Origin: Paguma larvata
Taxonomy: Eukaryota; Chordata; Mammalia; Carnivora; Viverridae
Direction of reading: 5' to 3'
Assembly: GCA_030068075.1 (NCBI GenBank)
Contig: CM057841.1
Coordinates: 50,199,030-50,263,029 of the forward strand
Length of the DNA: 64,000 bases
Shown here: in pieces, positions 57,039 to 64,000 of the stretch
How the letters are laid out: every line of letters begins with the position of its first letter
How positions within the stretch are numbered: the first letter of the stretch is position 1
Notes under the pieces: model-generated
Told to the model about the DNA's origin: nothing
Database searches by the model: none
Seen by the model: only the letters and a program-made list of their open reading frames with translations
Made by a program: the position numbers and the translations under genes

Positions 57039-57759
57039 GAATATTTATCTCCTTTGACATGTTAGTGACGGAAGGGAGAATGAGTCATCCCTAGATAAGA
57101 AATTTTAAATATTTTCCCAGAAAACTGAAAGTGGACCAATATTTTGGTGGGAGAAGGAGTAGAGGATGTCACAACCACAGGGAGGACCAGAGGAGAGAGA
57201 GAATCAGCCTGCCCTGCCAAGCCGAGTCCCAGAAATATCCAGAAGTGGAGCCGGCAGGAATGTGGGAGATAAGAACAGAGGCAGGGCTAGAACGGAAGCA
57301 CTGTTAAAAATGTAACCCTCTAGGTCCTATACACCTCCTCCAACTTCATGCACTGAAAAGAGAGCCAGTCGGGCCAGGCTCTACCCGGGTTTTCCTTAAG
57401 TACTAACACACGCTGTCTGAAGAGAGAGCTGGGACACGAGGGTGGGTATTCCCCTCCACCACGAGCCCTCTCCCTCTGGAAGAGGGCACCTCAGCACCGA
57501 GACTGCTCTCCACGGGTTCAACCTAAAATGAAGCTCTGGAAATCACAAGCACACACAGCTTCCCATTAGATTTTCTAGGACATTAGACACAAAACGCAAA
57601 CAAGGAACTACCATACTCTTGAAGAAAACCAACAGCATAGGTCAATGAGAAGAATGAAGCACACAACGCTAATCACTATTTTAGCAATTAGTGAGTTCTA
57701 AGTGACTGACAACCCATCTCAATCTGGCTTATTCAACAAACAAACAAACAAGCCAATAT
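57039..57759. other. Unassigned, slightly GC-richer sequence
   Basis: No repeat or frame was recognised. A small (CAAA)n run lies at 57736-57750. Confidence 0.5.
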
Positions 57760-58132
57760 GTGCATTAGTTTTCTGGAGCCACCAAACAAAGGTGTCACCA
57801 TATCACAGGTTGGGTGGCTTAACCAAAAGAAATTTATTTCTTTTGGAAGAGGCTAGAAGTCTAAGATCAAAGTGCCGGCAGAGTTTCTTCTGAGGCCTCT
57901 CTCTTTGGCTTGAAGAGCTAGAAAACTATCTTTTCCGATGTCCCTGTGTCCTAATCTCCTCTTCGTACATGGACACCAGCCACGCTGGGTTAGGGTCTAC
58001 CTAATGACCTCATTTTAACGTAATTACCTCCCAAAAGAACCCATCCCCAAATACTGCCCTGTTCTGAAGTACTGGGGGTCGGGACTTCAACATATAAATT
58101 TTGTAGGGACACAACTCAAACCTATAAGACAC
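57760..58132 (-). mobile_element. MLT1-type solitary LTR, antisense
   Basis: On the + strand: 'attagttttctggagcc', 'gggtggctta', 'aagaaatttatttctttt', 'ggctagaagtctaagatcaaagtgccggcag', 'aatgacctcattttaacgtaattacctccc', 'gggacttcaacatataaattttgtagggacacaactcaaacctata'. This is the reversed order of an MLT1 LTR. Read on the minus strand it starts TGTCTTATAGG, as expected for an LTR. No internal genes or second LTR are present. Confidence 0.88.
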
Positions 58133-58360
58133 ATTTTCTCCATTAACTGCACATGCTAGGTCAGCCTGAGCATTAGGCATGGGCAGAGTCATGCATCCAG
58201 CGACGGCCTCAGGAGGGGCTTCGCCTGACTTCTGTTGACTGTGTTATATCTTATGTTTAGAACAGGCACAAAGGTGATTTTAAAATGTAATTCAGCTATT
58301 TGTAAAAAACCAACCAATACATCTATCAAACAATTCTAAAATTAAAATTCTATTCTTTTA

Positions 58361-58530
58361 AGTTTATTTATTTCGAGAGAGAGAGAGAGCAGGGGAAGGG
58401 CAGAGAGAGAGGGAGAAAGACAGAATCCCAAGCAGGCTCTGTGCTGACTCAATCTCACCAACCGTGAGATCCCAATCTGCATGGAAATCAAGAGCTGGAC
58501 GCTTAACCAACTGAGCCACCGTGGCACCCC
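58361..58530 (-). mobile_element. Felid Can-SINE with internal deletion, antisense
   Basis: Reversed tail, (GA)n, 'caagcaggctctgtgctgac' then directly 'tcaatctcaccaaccgtgagatc'. About 20-25 bp around the 'cagagcccgacgcggggctc' block, including part of the B box, is missing. The target duplication aaattctattctttta (58345-58360) matches aaatcctatttttaa (58531-58545). Confidence 0.95.
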
Positions 58531-58545
58531 AAATCCTATTTTTAA

Positions 58546-60816
58546 CAATCCATGTCATTTGGCTGTCACTTCTTGGCCAAATCATTCCATCGCTGCTTTC
58601 ATTTGCACTCATTACCCCTTGTACTGCAGACACAATAGTTCTCAGTCATAAATCTGGCCGCCATTACAGCAGGCAGACACAGTCACAGTCAAATGGCCAC
58701 TTCATGCATCCAAACTTCCTGTTGCCATGAGGATGTGGGGTGTGTGGAGAATGGAGCGTGGAGGGAAGGACAAGGATGGCAGCGCCTACGAGGACCTTCT
58801 CAGAGCTCCCGATCTCGAGAGAAGCCTTCATTTACACACCACCATTAGTTGGAAATCGTACTTGTTTTTTCCTCAGATTGTTGTATACCACCCTGTAAAA
58901 GAAACCCAGGCTTGCAAATTTGCATTACATTTTTAAATCAAACCAAAAATGCAGGTATCAATTATAACAATTGATACAATCCCAGGAGATGGACATATTT
59001 AAGAAATCATGGCAGTGTTTACAAGCAGCATCTAAGACACATTTTAATATGTTTCTGCACTGTCTTGCGGTCTAAATTTGGTGTCTCTCTTTAATGGCTT
59101 TCATAATGACTGGCTTAGGCCATCTATACTCAAGTGGATTCCAAAGTGTTTCAGGGAACTAGGCAATCAAAATTGACCAATTTAAAAGATGTGAAGGGGC
59201 ACTATTGATTTTTTTAAATGCTATTTTTAAGAGTTTTCTGACAGTTTTAGTGGTAGTTGGAAGAATGTCAAATTTACCCTTTAGTAGAAAAATTGATTAT
59301 ATGCAAGAGGGCAGAGCAGTGTTGTTTTCTTAATCTCAACTTATCCTGAATGGTGTTTTCTTCTCCATTGTTCTTTTAACTGAAAGGAGTTCATTTAAGA
59401 AGGAAAAAAATGAATATGCATCACGACATTCTTCTGTATATTTCCTTAGAGTGGCAAAAAAGAGAAAGTAAAGTTCATACTGTTCAAAATCAAGCAGTTT
59501 CTATAAAAATTAGCAGACTGTGTTAAGTTACTAAGTACAAGGCTTTGATCTTTGATTTTTGCAACAGAGGGTTCTTGATTCGACACTCCACATGTTCTAC
59601 TTTCAAGTTTAGGCTCCTACTAACTAACCAAAGGTACGCCAAATCCTGGAGTACTGATATGAGAAAGAAAAATAAAAATATAAATTCTTATTTTCTAAAT
59701 AAAATGTTGTATTTATAAAACATAAAAAATTCATATGCTTACCTGATTTCATCACGAAGTCTACTACATAGTACCAGTAAGATCAAAATTACATACTCTG
59801 CTCACTACTTGTCAGATCTATTAATTACAGAAACTAAAAATACAGAGAAATTAATTGCCATTCTCCTTTTGATAGAAATCACACCTTTGCGTAGTTCAGT
59901 ATACTCTCTTGTGGCTTCTGTGCATCTATAAGACATAATACATATTTCTAAATATAATTTAATTGGTGCTAATATATTGTATTATATCTGTAGGCATAAA
60001 GTGGGAGGCTAGGAGTTATGTGACCATTACGGTCCCTGTATACTCTTTATGAGGAATCCCAAATGGCAACATACTCTGTAGCTTTTGGGACCATATTTCC
60101 AGTTGCGATGTCTTCCGGGTAAGCCACCTACCATGGTAAAAATACCTCTTTTCACATCCCAAGCAGTGTGACTGAGGGAACCACCAATATTCAATGGGCC
60201 TCGAATATTTTAAGCTTTCTTCCCCTCAATTAAATGCAAGAACAGCCTTGCTTGCAAAGTTAAGAATTTCAGGGAAGAAATATGGAATATCCATCTGCTC
60301 TAAATAAAAGAAATTCTGCTTGATTACCTGGTTCATGTAAAGATGATAGGATCTTGAATCTTTTTATGATTTCCTTAGATTTGAAGGTCAGAAGTATTTC
60401 TGCTACCTATGACTTACGCTGTTCATTACAAGGGATATAAGGAGTCATTCCGGTTAGTCCATATATTTGTTTGATTATTATATGTTGAATATATATCCCT
60501 CAGGAGATGATTTATCTTAAATTTAGAAATGCTAGTATTTTTTTTAATATAAACTTCTCATATCAGAATACATAAGGTCTACAGAAGAGCTGCAGATAAT
60601 ATACAGACACTTCGCTTTCCACCCTACATAAGCATGGTGCATTTGTCAAAACTAAGAAACTGATGTAGGAACGTTACTATTAACTGATGTTCTGACTTTA
60701 TTCAGATTCCAAGAGTTTTTCCATTAATGCCCATTTTCTACTGCAGGACTCAATACAGGATATATCACATTAGATTTGTCTGTCATGTCTTCCCAGTTTC
60801 CTGCGATCTACAACAG
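58546..60816. other. 2.3 kb without recognised genes
   Basis: AT-rich and unique-looking. No interspersed repeat was recognised, making this one of the longest repeat-poor stretches in the window. Confidence 0.5.
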
Positions 60817-61034
60817 CTTCTTTTTCTTTTCTTTCCTTTCACTTTATTTTCTTTTCTTTTTTTTCTTTTCTTTTCTCTTTTCTTTTTCCTTTCCTTTCCT
60901 TTTCTTTTCTTTTCTCCCTCCCTCCCCTCCCCCCTCCACCCTCCCCACCCCTCCCCTCCCCTCCCTCCCTCCCTCCTCCTCCTCCTCCTCCTTCCTTCCT
61001 CCTTCCCTTCCTTCCTTCCTTCCTTCCCTTTTCT
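60817..61034. repeat. 218-bp polypyrimidine tract
   Basis: Only four purines occur (60841, 60846, 60938, 60947). The unit changes along the tract: TTTTC/TTTCC, then CCCTCC, then CTC triplets (about 60971-60990), then TTCC. Uninterrupted pyrimidine runs are 91 bp (60847-60937) and 87 bp (60948-61034). Frames of 140, 142 and 100 codons over it are low-complexity artefacts. Confidence 0.97.
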
Positions 61035-61479
61035 GTCTTATGGCCCTCGTGGTCTTGAGGAGTGTTTCTGGGCATCTTGTAGAATGTCCCCCAGTCTGGA
61101 GCAGTCTGATGTCTCAAGATTATCCCAGGGACGACTATCACAGGGGTGAAGTGTCCTCCCTTCCCTTATCCCCTCATATCAGGGGGTACATGATGCCCAT
61201 ATGACGTCATGAATGATACTGGCCTTCATCACGTGGCTAAGGCAGGGGCTGACAGGTTTCTCCTGTTCTAAAGTTATTATTTTTAATAATATTCCCTATT
61301 CTTTGAAAGCAAGTCACTGAGTCCAACCCATGTTTAGTGGACTTGGAAGTGATGAGGACAAGTTCCATCCTCTGGAAGGAGAATTACCTACATATATTCC
61401 TTGGTTACTTCAGTAAAGAAGTTTCTTCTTGCACATGTATTTATTCAATTACTTATGTGATACACGTGTATTTATTTTA
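61035..61479. other. Unassigned sequence
   Basis: No repeat or gene was recognised. Confidence 0.5.
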
Positions 61480-61690
61480 TACTTTGGGCTATTATCCAAT
61501 ATGATGTTCTTATGTTTTTTGCTAAAATTATTTCAGTTTGGGCCTTGGGAAGTCTTTGAGGTTGATTCCTGTATCCAGTTGACAGAATTCCATCCTTTTG
61601 TTTTTTGAACACTTCCGTCATTTCTGGTACTCCAAAATCCCCCTGGCTCATCTTGTTTTTTCTCTGCACCAGTATTAGAATGCCTAGTAC
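61480..61690 (-). repeat. Old dispersed repeat, family not named
   Basis: 'actttgggctattatccaat', 'tttcagtttgggccttgggaagtctttgaggttgattcctgtatcc' and 'ggtactccaaaatccccctggctcatcttg' resemble a common old mammalian repeat, probably L1-derived. The 139-codon minus frame at 61472-61891 spans it and is not convincing as a gene. Strand is tentative. Confidence 0.4.
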
Positions 61691-61959
61691 ATGGTAACTT
61701 CCTCCCAGAGAATAGAGTATGGGAAGGGAATGGGGGAGTAGAGAAACTTTAAATGACAAAATCTGCCAAACAGTTTCTGCATCAGTGATCAACATAACTA
61801 CCAATAACAAGAAGCCATATTTATAGTACGTACCCTTGATATGATGTGATGGAAATGGCGTCCTACCTCCGTGGCCTTCCTCCCCACGCAACCTGCAGAA
61901 CCCTGTCTAATCATAAGAAAAACATCAGATACATCCCCATTTAGAGACATTCTACAAAA

Positions 61960-62315
61960 TGCTTAACTGGTATCCCTAAAAACTGTCACTATGACCAAAA
62001 GCAAGGGAAGTCTGAGAAGCTGTTGCAGCCAAGAGTAGGCTAAGGAGATACGACTACCAGATGTACTATGGTCACCTGGATGGGATGCTGGAATAGGAAA
62101 GTACAATAAGTAAAAACTAAGGGAATGTGAATAAAGTATGAACTTAGGTGAATAAAAATGCATCATTACTGTTTCATTCGTGTGAAAAATGTACCATAGT
62201 AACACAAGATGTTAATAAGAGAGGACACGGAGTATGGGCTGTATGGAGACTCTCTGTACTATTTTCACAATTTTTCTCTATTTCTAAAATTGTCCTGAAA
62301 ATACATTTTATTAAA
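61960..62315 (+). mobile_element. Ancient LINE-like 3' end
   Basis: 'aaatgtaccatagtaacacaagatgttaataagag' and 'ctctgtactattttcacaatttttctctatttctaaaattgtcctgaaaatacattttattaaaa' match the terminal part of an old L1M/HAL1-like 3' end, the same general type as 9080-10130. It ends in a short A-rich tail. Confidence 0.6.
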
Positions 62316-64000
62316 AATAGGTAAGCAATAAATATGATTGACGTGCGAGCAAGAACTGAAGAACCCTCTGACATTTTACCCCCCACACTGATCGAGTCTG
62401 CATTCACTAATCAGAAGATAAATGAATCTGAGTGTCAGAGGATCATTTGCACATGAATACCCACTACGGTTTCTCTCCAAGTCTGAATCTCTGTCAAAGT
62501 TTGTCCTCACAATACCTAGAATCCCTTTATTAAGAGGAGAAATCAATTCCATTAATTTGTTTATTTTTCCAATTTTAGAAAGAATGATATTTGAATACGT
62601 AATAGAGGCACAGGCACCACTGGGTCTCATCCCCAAGAAATGCTTGATAAAGAGGAGGAGACCAAAGTCCCCAGGAATCGGGTAAGTAGCAGATAGAAGA
62701 GAATGTCCTATAGCCCACGGGGGGCCTGGGAGCAAAAATGAGATCTTGCAATTAAGAAAATGCTGTAAAGTAAAACTGCATTTCTAGGTAAGACCACAAT
62801 TCCCAGCGAGGATAATTACAACACCATTATTCTTATTAAATGTTCCAATTACGGGGGCTTGGAGACTTCATGCAGGACGTTAAGGAAACACGAGATGGTC
62901 GTGTCCATGAAACCAGGTTGGCTACAGCCCAGCTATTCTGAGGCAGGATTACATCTATGTCAATATGTTTAAGTGCTCTGAAAATGGCACGAAACACAGT
63001 GTCTTTCAAAGCGCTCCACATTTTAACTGTCCACAGATTTGAAAAGGGGCTCGCTGCCATTTTGTCGCTGTAATCTGGAAATGAGACAGCAGGGCGGCTG
63101 CCCAGGAGGAGGGCATGGTGGAGAAGGGGGACGGACGTGTGCACAGAAGCTCGTCTTCCCCAGCCGGCTCCTTCTGTACACTTTATTGACGCTGCCTGGG
63201 GTTTGAGGAACCTCTGAGACATGCTGCGAAGCGCTGATGACCCCAATCCTTAGGCCAAGTGACAGGTGATAAACTAGACTTTCAATGCCTGGAGCCAAGC
63301 CGGAAGTGGCACATCTCAGTGTGGAGTAGGTCCAGCAGAGCTCAATCCCGGGAGGATGGCAGGGCTGACAGCTTCCCCAGCCCCCAGGCCCAGGAGCGTA
63401 GGGGCGTGCTAATTTCTGTGTCTCTGACATCTCCCATGGAAAGGAGGCGGAGCAGCAGCCCACTGTACCTCCTAGAGAGAGTATGAGCTGCCCCGATTCA
63501 AGGAAGGGGCACTGGTGACCTCACGCCAGAGCCCAGTTCCATTGCCCATTGCACAATTCAGTCCTTTCAAGGGTGGTAGAGGCAGGGCTGGGAAGGCTGC
63601 TGGAAAGGCCTGGCGGGGAGCGTAAGAACAGGAGGTGTGTGCAGGTGAGTGGGGTGACCTGCAAAGTACTATGAATGACAGGAGTGTGTGAGGGGGTGGC
63701 AACAAGAAGGCTGCCGAGCAGCCCTCCCTCCAGACCCCCATCCTCCCGGCAGCCCTCCACCTCTCTTCCACAGTAGACTCAGCTGAGTCACCAGTGACTT
63801 CACCAGATGACTGAGTGAGTCACTGCTTCTTGGCTGCCATTCCCCCAAACAGGCTGCTATTCAACTCCCTTCTGCGCTATGGTCTGGGCTGCCAGCAACC
63901 ACAGAGCCGCTCATCTCAATTCTGATGGCCCTGTTTTATCATGCAAACCACTCTTCTGTTAACAGCTTCCTCCGCAAGGGAAATACCAGCTGGTAGCTCC
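62316..64000. other. 1.7 kb, GC-richer, mostly unassigned
   Basis: From about 63020 the sequence is clearly more GC-rich than the window average, with few CpG and no obvious island. Overlapping open frames of 75-146 codons occur on both strands (63023-63463, 63472-63771, minus) without recognisable domains. A donor-like gtgcag|gtgagt lies at 63643-63648. It may be approaching a gene or regulatory region beyond the window. Confidence 0.4.
62579..62681 (+). other. Candidate internal exon (103 bp)
   Basis: Acceptor ttatttttccaattttag ends at 62578 and donor cgg|gtaagt begins at 62682. The interval is open on the + strand and would encode a basic peptide ending K-R-R-R-P-K-S-P-G-I. No protein family is recognised. 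It could equally be an old repeat piece with fortuitous splice-like ends. Confidence 0.22.

Noticed and set aside
60727..61204. 140- and 142-codon frames rich in Phe, Leu, Ser and Pro, and a Lys/Gly/Glu-rich minus frame
   Set aside because: Translation of the polypyrimidine tract.
61472..61891. 139-codon minus-strand frame
   Set aside because: Part of it overlaps an old dispersed repeat and there is no domain or splice evidence.
63023..63771. 146- and 99-codon minus-strand frames in GC-richer DNA
   Set aside because: GC-rich sequence has few stop codons; overlapping frames exist on both strands and none has a motif I recognise.

Overview
This window is mammalian nuclear DNA from a carnivore, most likely a felid. 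The main evidence is about 26 tRNA-derived SINEs. They have a conserved head (GCCTGGGTGGCTCAG, then an internal B box like GTTCGAGCCC), a body ending in CAGAGCCTGGAGCCTGCTTC, a CT-rich tract and an AATAAA-containing A tail, which is the feline form of the Can-SINE (SINEC) family. L1 3' ends of the type expected in the cat lineage support this. There are no bacterial features, CRISPR arrays, rRNA or tRNA genes.

I see no convincing protein-coding gene. The longest open frame is 184 codons and runs through a SINE. The others are chance frames or lie inside L1, SINE or microsatellite sequence. The window is best read as intergenic DNA or part of a very large intron. Two short segments (31851-31963 and 62579-62681) have exon-like splice signals on the + strand and are offered only as candidates.

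Layout: 1-1115 is an L1 3' end split by a SINE. 2090-2458 is a MaLR-like LTR. 2900-3260 and 5820-8796 are old antisense L1 pieces, the second carrying two SINEs inserted at the same target. 9080-10130 is an old LINE-like 3' end. 12300-12789 is a possible LTR with an A24 run. 13912-14322 is an unnamed dispersed repeat with a second, reversed copy at 52978-53447. 18600-24004 is a layered stack: an old L1 with ORF1 and ORF2 remnants, invaded by a younger L1, three SINEs and a GC-rich block. 26545-36700 is mostly unique sequence with scattered SINEs, MIRs and a MaLR LTR. 37420-41642 holds an inverted SINE pair next to an L1 with a 5' inversion (twin-priming structure), itself invaded by a short young L1. 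43165-45356 holds MIR copies. 49084-58530 is SINE-rich, with a GT microsatellite, an L1 3' end and an antisense MLT1-type LTR. 60817-61034 is a 218-bp polypyrimidine tract. The final 1.7 kb is more GC-rich and mostly unassigned.

The history readable from target-site duplications and nesting is the main content: successive waves of MIR/L1M/MaLR, then older carnivore L1, then felid SINEs and young L1. All L1 open frames seen are broken, and two reverse transcriptases have lost a catalytic aspartate. I found no evidence of a new biological system. Repeat names are from memory of consensus sequences, not from a database search.
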